Shown here one piece after another: positions 16,623 through 25,970 of a DNA stretch of 64,000 nt. The DNA lies in contig JAEUIQ010000058.1 of NCBI GenBank assembly GCA_016794985.1, positions 35,514 to 99,513 of the forward strand, written 5' to 3'. The notes under the pieces were generated by a model. The model worked only from the letters and a program-made list of their open reading frames with translations, was not told where the DNA came from and made no database searches. This DNA is from Planctomycetaceae bacterium (GTDB taxonomy: Bacteria > Planctomycetota > Planctomycetia > Pirellulales > Pirellulaceae). The translations under genes were made by a program, and so were the position numbers. The first letter of the stretch is position 1; each line of letters opens with the position of its first letter.

Positions 16623-18257
16623 ATGACGACGAACACGACTCAGGTACGTTTTTCTGCCTGGCCACTTTTGTTCGCTATTTTCTTGGCGACGCTATTTGCG
16701 ACATTGGGATATGTCCGGTATGCCCCTCCGCCACTGCCGCAGGCCTCAGAGCCACAAGCGGAATTTCTTGAACGAGTCTTGAAGACTTTGGAAATGTTGG
16801 TTGGCGACGACATTCCACATCCCTCTGGGACGCCGCAAAACGCGGTGGTTCGACAACGAATCATCCAATTCGTCGAAGGATTAGGGCAACATGTCGAACT
16901 CCAAGAGACTTCCGGTGTTGCTTGGCAGACCAAGCAGACCGTGCCACTGGTCAACCTTTTGGTCTTGATTCCGGGGACCGATCCTATCGCCACGATCGCG
17001 CTCACTTCGCACTACGATAGCACTGCCGCGGGGCCCGGTGCGGCCGACGACGGGGCAGCTGTCGCGATTTCTTTGGAGCTGCTCCGAGAATATCAACAAC
17101 ATCCACCAAAGAACAATCTGCTGTTTCTGATCACAGATGGCGAAGAACTCGGACTGTTAGGCGCCGAGAAATTTGTTAACGAACATCCCTTGGCCAAGAC
17201 CATCGATTTGGTAATCAATTTGGAAGCTCGCGGGACCAGTGGCCCGAGCTGTATGTTTGAAACAGGCGAAGCTAGTCGCTGGACCATCGAGCAGTATCGC
17301 GAGTCCGCCCTACGGCCGACGACCAGTTCCCTTTTCTTCGAAGTCTACAAGCTCTTGCCAAACAATACAGACTTTACACACTATCGCAAATTGCCTATTC
17401 AAGGATGGAATTTTGCCTTCGTTGGCAATGTCCTGGACTATCATACGCCGCAGGATAATTTCGCCAACGTCGATCGACGTAGCATTTATCACCATGCTGT
17501 GCACGCGTCAGCACTGATGGCAAAGTTTGCGAATGCCAAAGAGTTGAAGATCGAGTCTGGTCGGTCGGTTTATTTCGACTACTTGAGCTTGGGCGTGCTC
17601 GCATGGCCGGAAGAGTTCACCGTTTATCTCGCTTGCGTGCCTACCATCATGATTCTTGCTAGTTTCATGATTGCATGGAGAGCCCATCGCTTGACTTTGA
17701 TTCGGATCAGCTTGGCGTTGGTGTGGTTGTTGGGGTTGATCATCAGTCTCGGCGTTGGACTGTGGCTCACCTTCGAAACCATGAAGTTTCAAGACATCTT
17801 TTCACCGCCATGGCCGAAATATCCGGTGCCAATCTTGTTGGCGTTTTGGGTGATCGCACTCGGGATTTCAATCGCATTTGCTCGGATTGGTTTCAGACTA
17901 GTACACGAAGCGTACAATCTTCTGGCATTGATCGGCGTTGCCCTAACTTGGTTGACGGCGACTTATGTTCCAGGAGCAAGCTATCTGTTTCTACTGCCAA
18001 CCATAGGTTGGGGCACCGCGGCCTGGTTCTCGGGACGCTGGCCAGCCTACATGGCTGTGATGTCTTGGTTGGCTGTCGTGGCACTCTGGTTCCCGTTGGA
18101 GCCCCTATTCTATGACGCCCTTGGGTTTCGCGCCCGCGAGATTTTATTGGGTCGTCTGTTGCTGCTAAACGTCACTTTGAGCCCCGTTTGCTTGGTGAGT
18201 TGGGTCGCAAATGGCGAAGCACCGGATGAAGCACGTAAGCTCGCAAAAGAGACCTAG
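16623..18257 (+). CDS. M28-family zinc peptidase with C-terminal membrane region
   Basis: A 544-residue membrane protein: one N-terminal helix, an M28 aminopeptidase domain and about five C-terminal helices (residues 335-530). Zinc ligands are visible in TSHYDS, GAADDGAAVA, DGEELGLLGA, NLEARG and DYHTPQD. This architecture resembles ER/vacuolar M28 peptidases such as Fxna and Pff1, with the active site probably facing the periplasm. It begins 33 bases after fabI and may be cotranscribed with the lipid genes. Substrate unknown. Confidence 0.88.
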   Translation: MTTNTTQVRFSAWPLLFAIFLATLFATLGYVRYAPPPLPQASEPQAEFLERVLKTLEMLVGDDIPHPSGTPQNAVVRQRIIQFVEGLGQHVELQETSGVAWQTKQTVPLVNLLVLIPGTDPIATIALTSHYDSTAAGPGAADDGAAVAISLELLREYQQHPPKNNLLFLITDGEELGLLGAEKFVNEHPLAKTIDLVINLEARGTSGPSCMFETGEASRWTIEQYRESALRPTTSSLFFEVYKLLPNNTDFTHYRKLPIQGWNFAFVGNVLDYHTPQDNFANVDRRSIYHHAVHASALMAKFANAKELKIESGRSVYFDYLSLGVLAWPEEFTVYLACVPTIMILASFMIAWRAHRLTLIRISLALVWLLGLIISLGVGLWLTFETMKFQDIFSPPWPKYPVPILLAFWVIALGISIAFARIGFRLVHEAYNLLALIGVALTWLTATYVPGASYLFLLPTIGWGTAAWFSGRWPAYMAVMSWLAVVALWFPLEPLFYDALGFRAREILLGRLLLLNVTLSPVCLVSWVANGEAPDEARKLAKET

Positions 18258-18260
18258 CAC

Positions 18261-18883
18261 GGTGTCACAACCAAGTTATGGAGTTGATTCGCAGCCGAAG
18301 TCGTCGACGCCAAGAATAGGCTGTGACAAAGCACCAGGCATGAATGGGTATTCATTAGCGTTTTTTAGTGTTGATTAGTGTTCATCAGCTGTTCGCCCTT
18401 TCTGCTCGTGGGCTCGAACAGTGCAAGTGGGTTACACCGCTTATTCACACTAATGAACGCTTATAGCCGGTGCACACGACACGATTGGGCAATCTATAAA
18501 GATAGCCGGATAAATGTGACTAACACAGTGCTTGGTCACATGCAAGACATGGCGTTGATTCGCAGCGGAAGTCGTCGCCACCAAGATCAGGCTATGACAA
18601 AGCACCAGCCATGAATGGGTATTCATAAGTATTCATTAGCGTTCATTAGTGTTCATCAGCGGTTCGCCCTTTCTGCTCGTGGGCTCGATCATTGCGAGTG
18701 GGTTACACCGCTAATTCACACTAATGAACGCTTATAACCGGTGCACACGACACGATTGGGCAATCTACAAAGATGTACGTATAAATGTGACTAACACAGT
18801 GCTTGGTCACATGCAAGACATGGCGTTGATTCGCAGCGGAAGTCGTCGACACCAAGATCAGGCTATGACAACGCACTAGGATG
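18261..18883. repeat. Tandem direct repeat, 271-bp period, about 2.3 copies
   Basis: The block beginning GTTGATTCGCAGC recurs at 18283, 18554 and 18825, an exact 271-base period; copies 1 and 2 are complete and copy 3 stops near 18883. Inside copy 2 a 15-bp inverted repeat pairs 18638-18652 with 18718-18732, enclosing a second 6-bp pairing (18658-18663 with 18707-18712) and a GCCC/GGGC hairpin. No convincing frame crosses it. It fills the gap between the M28 peptidase and the TauE-like gene. Confidence 0.9.
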
Positions 18884-18957
18884 CAAGAAACGTCTCCATT
18901 CAGTGTCTCGATTCGAGAGCATCACTTGATCGAAGCGACCAAGAAAATGTTCGCGAT

Positions 18958-19701
18958 TTAGGTTGCCGCCGTCATCAAAAGTTTCGTACCGGCAATCAAC
19001 AAGACGGCCGCGAGTAGTCGTTTGATGGTCGTGTGCGGCAATACTCGACTGCCAAAATAGGAACCGGCTAGTCCTGCACAAACTGCGACAACCGCGAATG
19101 GTACCGCAAAGGTCGGAAAGTTATGGGTGCTCGCGAAATTGCCCATCAATCCTGCGATTGAATTTGCCAAAATAAACAGTGCTGAGACGCCAGCCGCAGT
19201 TTTGGCAGTGGCCCATCGCATGGTCAACAACAAGGGAGTGAGAAATATGCCACCGCCAGTTCCTGTTAAGCCGGACAGCAAGCCCAGTCCAGCACCGGTC
19301 GGAATTGCCACGAACAAAGACGGCTCGTTGGCAACCGAATCATCCTTGGAGTAGGCGATAAACCTCAGGGCCGACAGGATGAGCACCAAGCCAACCACGA
19401 CCTTGAACGCCGCCGTTGGCAGGTCGAGAAATCCGCCAACGAATGACATGGGCACCGCCAGGAGGGCGAATGGCCAAAACAGTTTCCATGAGAAATGTCC
19501 CTTGCTGGCGAATTGGCAAATGGCGATCGTTGCCACAAGGATATTGAGTATCAGAGCGGTTGGCTTGATTACCACTGGCTCCATCGAAGCTAATGACATG
19601 ACCGCGATGTATCCGGAAGCTCCAGCGTGGCCTACCGACGAATAGAGAAATGCCACCCCGCCAATGGCGACGCACATGAGGATCAGGGCATCTGGTGTCA
19701 T
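18958..19701 (-). CDS. TauE/SafE-family membrane transporter (putative sulfite/organosulfonate exporter)
   Basis: A 247-residue, 7-8 helix membrane protein. The two duplicated family motifs are present: GGVAFLYSSVGHAGASGYIAV near the N-terminus and GLLSGLTGTGGGIFLTPLLL in the second half. Length is normal for the family. TauE/SafE proteins are assigned to export of sulfite, sulfoacetate or related anions, but the substrate cannot be read. It is transcribed alone toward the tandem repeat. Confidence 0.9.
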   Translation of the reverse strand: MTPDALILMCVAIGGVAFLYSSVGHAGASGYIAVMSLASMEPVVIKPTALILNILVATIAICQFASKGHFSWKLFWPFALLAVPMSFVGGFLDLPTAAFKVVVGLVLILSALRFIAYSKDDSVANEPSLFVAIPTGAGLGLLSGLTGTGGGIFLTPLLLTMRWATAKTAAGVSALFILANSIAGLMGNFASTHNFPTFAVPFAVVAVCAGLAGSYFGSRVLPHTTIKRLLAAVLLIAGTKLLMTAAT

Positions 19702-20464
19702 GTGAACGATCCAGCTATCGATGGCAATATCATGGCAATCTAACCGGCAAGCGTTTTTCTTGGCCCTGGCACATCTTTGACCTGCATGACGGTTCGATCA
19801 GCTGTCGAATTTAGTCGATCCCTTTCGTAGCGAATCGAGCTAACGAATTCGAGTCAATGAATTCGAGTCAAAAGAGAACCGAGCCCGTGTGTACGAACTG
19901 ACGCAGGATTCTTCGTGATGAACTCGCCTCCGCCGATCCTGATTGGCAAGTCGCTTCAACGGGGCTGATTTTAGAAGTTGCGGAAGCGGATTGCAACAAG
20001 CTGGATGGCGATACGGCGTGTTATTGGGATCGCTTGCGATGATCAATGGTCAACGCTTGCATCGTTCCCTTAGGGAAGGAAGATCATGCCTACTGGATCG
20101 ACTCGCGGATCATTCCACGCGACTTGATTGTGGCACCGAATGTAGCCAATCAAGGCGAGCAGCTCTGGATGTAGGGTTCGATTGCGGCCTCCGATCGCCC
20201 TGGTGGACGTTCGAGGAACGTTTGGGCCCGATAAGTTCCGCGTCGAGGGCGAATGATAATGACGTTCGCCGCAAAAACAGGAGTCCCAGCAATACTCACC
20301 GGGACTTGGAGCAAGTTAAATCAGCGAGTGGCCCGACGCCGATCTACCAACAACCGAGTTCCGCCAACTTGTCTGGACCAGCTCTTCGAGCCGAGTCCCA
20401 CGTTCATCGTTCGGAAAATCGACCAGCAAATCGTCGTGTCGTGCTCTAGCAAAGAAAGAAAACA
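19702..20464 (+). other. Intergenic region with a possible decayed coding stretch
   Basis: 763 bases. Near 19850 a 14-base unit ending GAATTCGAGTCAA is repeated twice in tandem. From 19917 a frame reads DELASADPDWQVASTGLILEV and continues past a TGA at 20040 as GKEDHAYWIDSRIIPRDLIV to a TAG at 20172; the residue composition looks protein-like while the frame is broken. I recognise no family, so I call it a candidate gene remnant only. Longer frames here (such as 19943-20449) have Ser/Arg-rich shadow composition. Confidence 0.25.
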
Positions 20465-21628
20465 TCAAGGCGAGCGTTTTCCAGGGGCATCCTTTCCAGG
20501 GGCATCCTTTCCAGGGGCGTCCTTTCCAGGGGCGATACCACCAGGGGCCGGGGGCCTTTTCTCGTTGGGCTTACCAGAGGTGCGAGTCTTATGGCCATAT
20601 TCTTCGGCACGATTCAAAACGCGGTTCTCTAGGAAATCAAAAATCGCGTCTGGGACGATATCCGTATGTTGCATCACCGAAGCGATTCCATCGTGAGCGC
20701 TGTCAGTCGTCAACAGATAAATATTATGCTTCTTCCAATCGTCGGCCTCATCCTTGCGTCCCCGTGAAACGGCCCAGCTCGAATAAATGGATTTCGTGTC
20801 GCGAAAACTCTTGCTCTTTTCGCCGCTAACCAACAACAACTCGAGCGGCTGCGGGTGTCCAGCACCGGACAGCAAAGGCAGCTTCAACAATGGGTTGATT
20901 TGCAACGACTGATAACTACGCACCGGGCCCAACATCACGACGGCTTTGACGTCTTGTCCCTGTTTGACGGCGGCGGGCAAGTAGCTCCAATCAACAACCG
21001 ACCATTGCAGCGCGGGAATCGACATGGCGCCACAGACGACGATCGACATCAATTCGATATTGCAAACTTCGGCGTCATTCTTTTGCACCAAGAACTTCTT
21101 GCACGCCTCGATGTCCGCTTGGAGCAACAACGCTTCGGCCGGGCCATACTTTTTGGGAGCAAAAGGATTGCCGTTCGCGTCATTGACACTGGCCCCGTGT
21201 CCACGCAGATCCGGAACCAAGACACAATGCCCATTATCCGCAAAAAAGGTGGCTAGTGCCTCGAAGTCTTTCCGACTGCGTCCCACGTCATGCAACATCA
21301 ACAACGCACCGGCCGCAGTTCCTTTATCCCCTTCGTACCAAGTTGCCTTTAGAGGAAAACCATCTTTTGCCGTCAGCTCCACTTCGGTTACCGTCAGCTT
21401 CGCTTTGGGCGGGTCTTGCTTCGGCTTGGTGTTGCGGGGAGGCGGCGTCTCTTCTTCCTGACCGAAGCTATTACCCGACAGGCAGAGTCCGCACGCCATC
21501 ACGATCACCCAAGCGAAAACGACCACCCGGGAGCGGCTCCAACGAGGTCCGTCCGATGTCCATCTCCGGAACCGAAATCCCAGTACACCTGACTTACTAT
21601 CGGAATTAGTCCATCGCCAGCCGCTCAT
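20465..21628 (-). CDS. Exported alpha/beta-hydrolase-fold protein, probably lacking the serine nucleophile
   Basis: A 387-residue protein with a signal-like segment (VVVFAWVIVMACGLCLSG at about 36-53) and an alpha/beta hydrolase fold: LLMLHDVGRSRKDF, then VPDLRGHGAS. After strand 5 the expected GxSxG elbow reads VVCGAMSIPAL, with no serine in the nucleophile place; a late His occurs in DSAHDG. The C-terminus carries a PGKDA repeat encoded by a 15-base tandem repeat. It begins 3 bases after the frr stop, so it is translated with pyrH-frr. Function unknown; a non-catalytic or altered hydrolase is inferred. Confidence 0.7.
   Translation of the reverse strand: MSGWRWTNSDSKSGVLGFRFRRWTSDGPRWSRSRVVVFAWVIVMACGLCLSGNSFGQEEETPPPRNTKPKQDPPKAKLTVTEVELTAKDGFPLKATWYEGDKGTAAGALLMLHDVGRSRKDFEALATFFADNGHCVLVPDLRGHGASVNDANGNPFAPKKYGPAEALLLQADIEACKKFLVQKNDAEVCNIELMSIVVCGAMSIPALQWSVVDWSYLPAAVKQGQDVKAVVMLGPVRSYQSLQINPLLKLPLLSGAGHPQPLELLLVSGEKSKSFRDTKSIYSSWAVSRGRKDEADDWKKHNIYLLTTDSAHDGIASVMQHTDIVPDAIFDFLENRVLNRAEEYGHKTRTSGKPNEKRPPAPGGIAPGKDAPGKDAPGKDAPGKRSP
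20481..20536 (-). repeat. 15-bp coding tandem repeat (PGKDA)n
   Basis: Unit CCAGGGGCATCCTTT at 20481, 20496 and 20511 with a degenerate fourth unit at 20526. On the minus strand it encodes repeated Pro-Gly-Lys-Asp-Ala near the end of the hydrolase-fold protein. Perfect copies and a multiple-of-three length suggest copy number can vary without frameshift. Confidence 0.92.
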
Positions 21629-21631
21629 CTG

Positions 21632-22192
21632 CTAATCCTCCATCACATCTTTCTCGCGTTGCTTGGCCAAGTCCGCGACCTGGTCTTCATATTTCTTCAA
21701 TAAGTCTTGTACTTCGTTCTTGAGATCCGTCTTGATATCCTCACTAATCAGTTTGTCCTTTTCAAGTTGATCAGCCACTTTATTCCCGTCGCGACGAATA
21801 TTTCGCAGGGACACTTTGGTTTCCTCGGCCAGTTCTTTGATGCGCGCGACCATTTTCTTCCGAACATCGGTCGACAAGGCCGGGATATTGATTCGGACGA
21901 CTCGCCCATCACTTTGAGGTGCAAAACCCAAATCCGAAGAGACGATCGCCTTTTCGATATCCTTGATCACGCTTGGATCAAACGGTTTGATCAAAATCTG
22001 AGTTGGCTCGGGAACTCCAACGGTCGCAATTTGCTTGATGGGTGTGGGTGATCCGTAAACATCCACGCGCAACGAGTCAACCAAACCAGGATTCGCGCGT
22101 CCGGTTCGGATTCCTCCCAAGTTTCGCTTGAGGACTTCCACCGCTTTGTCCATCCGATCCTTGAGGTCCGGGATAAATTTTTGAGCATTCAT
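21632..22192 (-). CDS. frr: Ribosome recycling factor
   Basis: A 186-residue factor that, with EF-G, splits the post-termination ribosome. GIRTGRANPGLVD (about 27-39) and KMVARIKELAEETKVSLRNIRRDGN (about 120-144) are hallmark segments. The ATG at 22192 has AAAGGAG 6 bases upstream, inside the last codons of pyrH; the longer frame to 22222 runs into pyrH. One base separates it from the pyrH stop, the usual pyrH-frr arrangement. Confidence 0.96.
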   Translation of the reverse strand: MNAQKFIPDLKDRMDKAVEVLKRNLGGIRTGRANPGLVDSLRVDVYGSPTPIKQIATVGVPEPTQILIKPFDPSVIKDIEKAIVSSDLGFAPQSDGRVVRINIPALSTDVRKKMVARIKELAEETKVSLRNIRRDGNKVADQLEKDKLISEDIKTDLKNEVQDLLKKYEDQVADLAKQREKDVMED

Positions 22193-22193
22193 T

Positions 22194-22937
22194 CTAATCT
22201 CCTTTTCGTTCGCCAGAATCATTGATCAAAGTTCCAATCGACTCGCCCACTGCTGCCCTGCGAATGTTGCCGCTTGTCTTGTAGTTGAAAACGAGGATCG
22301 GCATTTTTCGCTCACGACAATGAGCGATTGCCGTCGAGTCCATCACCCGGAGGTTTTTCTCCAGCACAGTATTGTACGTCAACGAGCTATAAAAAACCGC
22401 GTGGGGGTTCTTCTCAGGGTCGTCACTGTAGACGCCATCAACTTTTGTGGCCTTCAATAGTGCGTCCGCCCCCAACTCCAAGCTGCGAATCGCTGCGGCA
22501 GTATCCGTCGTCACAAACGGTCCGCCAGTACCTGCCGCGATGATCACAACCCGCCGCTTTTCCAAATGCCGTTTCGCTCGACGTCCGATGTATTGTTCTG
22601 CGACCCCGTCCATTTTGATGGCAGTCATCAGCCGGGCCGGACAACCACATGATTCCAAAGCGTCCTGCAAAGCTAGACCGTTAATCACCGTTGCCAACAT
22701 CCCCATGTAGTGAGCCGTTGTCTCTTGGATCGATTTGTTTTTGTCAGAAAACTGTGCCCCACGCAAAATATTGCCACCGCCAATCACCACCGCAATTTCA
22801 CAACCTAATTGCTGGAGCTGAAGGATCTCTTGAGCCGCCAACACGATTTCGGGCATACTCAATCCACGCTGGCCTGCCGGAGCGAAACATTCGCCGGATA
22901 ACTTCAGCAAAACTCGCTTGTATTTGGGGGTTGTCAC
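22194..22937 (-). CDS. pyrH: Uridylate kinase (UMP kinase)
   Basis: A 247-residue kinase converting UMP to UDP, of the amino-acid-kinase fold. [18 protein letters not shown] and [13 protein letters not shown] are diagnostic. It starts at GTG (22937). It is cotranscribed with frr and the hydrolase-fold gene. rpsB and tsf, the common upstream neighbours of pyrH, are absent; the next gene upstream is unrelated. Confidence 0.95.
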   Translation of the reverse strand: MTTPKYKRVLLKLSGECFAPAGQRGLSMPEIVLAAQEILQLQQLGCEIAVVIGGGNILRGAQFSDKNKSIQETTAHYMGMLATVINGLALQDALESCGCPARLMTAIKMDGVAEQYIGRRAKRHLEKRRVVIIAAGTGGPFVTTDTAAAIRSLELGADALLKATKVDGVYSDDPEKNPHAVFYSSLTYNTVLEKNLRVMDSTAIAHCRERKMPILVFNYKTSGNIRRAAVGESIGTLINDSGERKGD

Positions 22938-23423
22938 GTTCTACATTGCTCCACAAAGGAATGACGATTCGACTCGAACTGCCTTTATACCGCAATTGAT
23001 CCGTTCACTCTAGGAGGTTTTGAGACCACTCGTCCCCCGACATCCGAGTGTGGTCGGTGGTGACCCGTTTGGGTTGTGTCATCTCAATTCTTTCGAATCG
23101 AGCCGCAGCAAGCCCCCGAGCGACGTCTCATTCTAACCGGCAGTGCCAACCGACGGGCAATGCGATACCCGAATCCTGATAACCGCAAAACGGCGAGACC
23201 TGTGCGTCGCCGGTGCAACACCTGTGTTTGGAATCAGCCAAGTCAAATCTCCCAAACGCACCTGCCTCCGTTCCGCGGCTTTCGAATTGCGGGGATGGGA
23301 TCCGACCCATGGGTTCACACCCTTGGCTGATACCAGTCGCCGTTCCACGGCTTGCGGGAGGCAGATTTTCTCGATGATAGATCGACCAATCCCGCGTTCG
23401 CGCTCGCTGGTCAATAGCCCCGA
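22938..23423. other. Intergenic region upstream of pyrH
   Basis: 486 bases that must hold the pyrH promoter and the 3' end region of the glycosidase-like gene. I see no hairpin terminator, repeat or coding frame with protein-like composition. Confidence 0.5.
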
Positions 23424-25619
23424 TCAATACTTCAGGATGACAACGTCATGCACGTCACTGATCACGACATCGATTTTGTTGCCAGCGAGCTTTAGGGTGG
23501 TTGATGAATTGAATGTTGACACGGATTCAGGCGCGTGCTGCAACTCGATGGTTGCACGGAAAGTTGGAGCGTCTTCCATCAATGCAGGCAAGACGTACGG
23601 GCGTTCTTTCGCGGATAACGTTTGTGGAGGTCCATTGTACCCGAGCAGATGAATCCGTAACGTGCGACTGGCAGGATCGTCCGTCACGATGGACTCGACC
23701 GTGGCAGGCGCAGTGACTCGAACACGTGGTGTTGGATGTAGCAGGTCAATCGCCGCAGTCAGCAAACGCCGCGCTTCGACCACGTGGTGTTCCGAAGCCG
23801 TCGCGTAATCCGGCGACACCGCAAAAGTCAGGACTTCGCCCGCTCCAATTTTGTGCCTCAAAATCGCGGGACCGACGGGAGCTTCCGCGCTCATCGGCCA
23901 ATCGGTTCCCTCGAGTCCCGTTTGTTGCCGAATACTTCGATAAGGTTTCATCACTTGTCCCAGAGCACTCGCTGTCGTCGGCTTCCATACGGCGGCAGGA
24001 CCCTTTACCAAAAACGGCCAATCACGCCGAAGTCCGCGAGCCATGGCGGCTTGCTCTTCTTCTGAAGACTCGCTGTCTGTCAAAAATCGCAGCCAATTAT
24101 CCAACGAGTCTAGCCTTTGTACAAATTGGCCTCCGATCAGGGTTTCCAGCGAGCTGGACTCGATAGGCTCGCCCAGACGGTCATAACACCCGGGTAGTCC
24201 AGTAAAAATCAATTTTCCACCACCGGTCACGTACTCGCGAAACATCTCGACTTCGCGTTCTGAAACGATTCCCGGATTGGGCACCAGCAATACGGGGTAC
24301 CGACGGACAGACTCGACCGTCGCGTTTTCATCCAATACGATTCCGTAAGGGATGTGTTCGTACGCAAGTGCTTTGTGAGCACCGAGAAAACTTGGGAACC
24401 ACTCGGCGGGCTTGTCACGTCCCACCCAGTCCCGCGTTCGACTACTAAAATAGATGCCCACGTCGGCGATGGGCATGTGTCCAAAGTGGGAGCGTTTTGC
24501 CTGTGCCTCCGCAAACGCAGCACCAGTCCGCTCGTAAGCCATGGGGTCCAATCGCCCGTCAAATCCGGTCTTGTCGACCATCGTCACGAAGGCCCCGTGT
24601 GAAAGGAGTGTCAACAACTCCCAACGGAGATCATTCAGCGGCCGGGTCGTTTGATCGTGATACATGCGTACGCCGCGCTGCATGGCAACTTGAACACGTT
24701 GGTCGGGCACTGCGGCGCGATAGAATTGGACGTTCAATCCCACCGTGAGCGCACTAAAGCCCCACACGCCGGTTTCTCCTGTGATAAAGTCGCCGTTTCG
24801 CGCATGTTGAACCGGTCGTTGGCCGACTTCAAAACTGAACGGTGGATTGCCGTGATAATTGAAGTCCACGGTTGCCCGTGGATCAAGCGCCCGAATGTGC
24901 GCGGCGAGCAATTGTTCCAAACGTTCGCTCGAGCGATATCGGAACTCTAACATTTTGTCCCACGTATCGTCCCACGTCGGGCCGGTCGGCATCGGCCGCG
25001 AGTATTCTTGCTCGAATTGTCGGCGACAACTTTCGCACCAACAACCGTAAGGCGTTCCGAATCCTTGGTCGACCATGTCGATGTGGAATCCTGCAATTCC
25101 ATATTCAAGTTGTTCAGCAACCATTTGCTTCAGAGCTTCCAAGTAGCCCGAATTGTAACAGAATCGACCGATGGGTTGGCCATTCGCATCCCGCATCTGC
25201 CATTCCGGATGAGCGGTAAGAAAATGCCCGCCTTGTTGGACAACGCAATAAGCAATGATCGGGAGTCGAGATTTGGCCGCTTCGTCCATCGCTTCTCGCA
25301 ACGGATCTCGACCGGCAAGTCCCGGGGCTTTGGGCAACAGCTTCGATTGGTAGTACGCGTAGTCCCCGTCCCGCACCCACATCACCAAATACTCGCTGTT
25401 CGCGGCGACCGCTTGTCGGACGATTTCTGCCCCATCAAAACTCGCTGCATAACGACTGTCGGTTGGGTCGCTGTGGCCAAAGTGCGCGCCGGTTGGCCCA
25501 GTCTCCATTCCGGTAAGTACCCGGTCGTACCACGGCGATTCCTGTTGGACAAACGACGTCAGGAAGAACGAAACGCTCAACTTCCATAAAATGATGGCAC
25601 TTGAGATCGCCGGCAACAT
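23424..25619 (-). CDS. Exported glycoside-hydrolase-like protein (TIM-barrel plus beta-galactosidase trimerisation-like domain)
   Basis: A 731-residue protein with an N-terminal signal-like helix. Residues 60-330 look like a TIM barrel of the hypothetical glycosyl hydrolase type: AGFHIDMVDQGFGTPYGCWCESCRRQFEQ contains the acidic residues and Cys pair typical of that group, with VDFNYHG and FITGETGVWG later. Residues 380-520 resemble the GH42-type trimerisation domain (PYGIVLDENATVESVRRYPVLLVPN and YVTGGGKLIFTG). Planctomycetes are rich in such enzymes. The substrate cannot be inferred. It is a lone gene. Confidence 0.72.
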   Translation of the reverse strand: MLPAISSAIILWKLSVSFFLTSFVQQESPWYDRVLTGMETGPTGAHFGHSDPTDSRYAASFDGAEIVRQAVAANSEYLVMWVRDGDYAYYQSKLLPKAPGLAGRDPLREAMDEAAKSRLPIIAYCVVQQGGHFLTAHPEWQMRDANGQPIGRFCYNSGYLEALKQMVAEQLEYGIAGFHIDMVDQGFGTPYGCWCESCRRQFEQEYSRPMPTGPTWDDTWDKMLEFRYRSSERLEQLLAAHIRALDPRATVDFNYHGNPPFSFEVGQRPVQHARNGDFITGETGVWGFSALTVGLNVQFYRAAVPDQRVQVAMQRGVRMYHDQTTRPLNDLRWELLTLLSHGAFVTMVDKTGFDGRLDPMAYERTGAAFAEAQAKRSHFGHMPIADVGIYFSSRTRDWVGRDKPAEWFPSFLGAHKALAYEHIPYGIVLDENATVESVRRYPVLLVPNPGIVSEREVEMFREYVTGGGKLIFTGLPGCYDRLGEPIESSSLETLIGGQFVQRLDSLDNWLRFLTDSESSEEEQAAMARGLRRDWPFLVKGPAAVWKPTTASALGQVMKPYRSIRQQTGLEGTDWPMSAEAPVGPAILRHKIGAGEVLTFAVSPDYATASEHHVVEARRLLTAAIDLLHPTPRVRVTAPATVESIVTDDPASRTLRIHLLGYNGPPQTLSAKERPYVLPALMEDAPTFRATIELQHAPESVSTFNSSTTLKLAGNKIDVVISDVHDVVILKY

Positions 25620-25970
25620 GTTGTCTCACTCTCGATAATGGCACGGTTCTTGACTCGTTGGCAAGCGACGCCAGTATACGTTAGCGCGATCACCGACAAA
25701 AGACTCGGGTTCCACACTCACCGAACCGGCAACGCTGGGAAGCATTACGGGTGCGTTGAACCTTAACCCTGGTGTCGGTCTATCAGGCCTTTCTAAGTGT
25801 GATACCCATGTAACCGGTGGCTCGCGCAAACCGGCGAGAGTTGTTTCGGCCCATTCGGGCCTGTTTTCGACAGAAATACTTCAACGCATGGCCGAACAGG
25901 CCGGGTGTCAGAGCCCACAGGGAACAACCCGCGATGTTGAATGGAACGCATGAAGGCGTCGGCGAAACGA
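25620..25970. other. Intergenic region
   Basis: 351 bases between the glycosidase-like gene start and the RND permease stop. It should include the glycosidase promoter. No terminator-like hairpin or repeat is convincing. Confidence 0.5.

Noticed and set aside
18261..18883. CRISPR array or prophage attachment repeat
   Set aside because: The period is 271 bases with no spacers and no integrase.
19943..20449. 168-codon plus-strand frame
   Set aside because: Ser/Arg-rich shadow composition; another frame in the same stretch looks more protein-like though broken.
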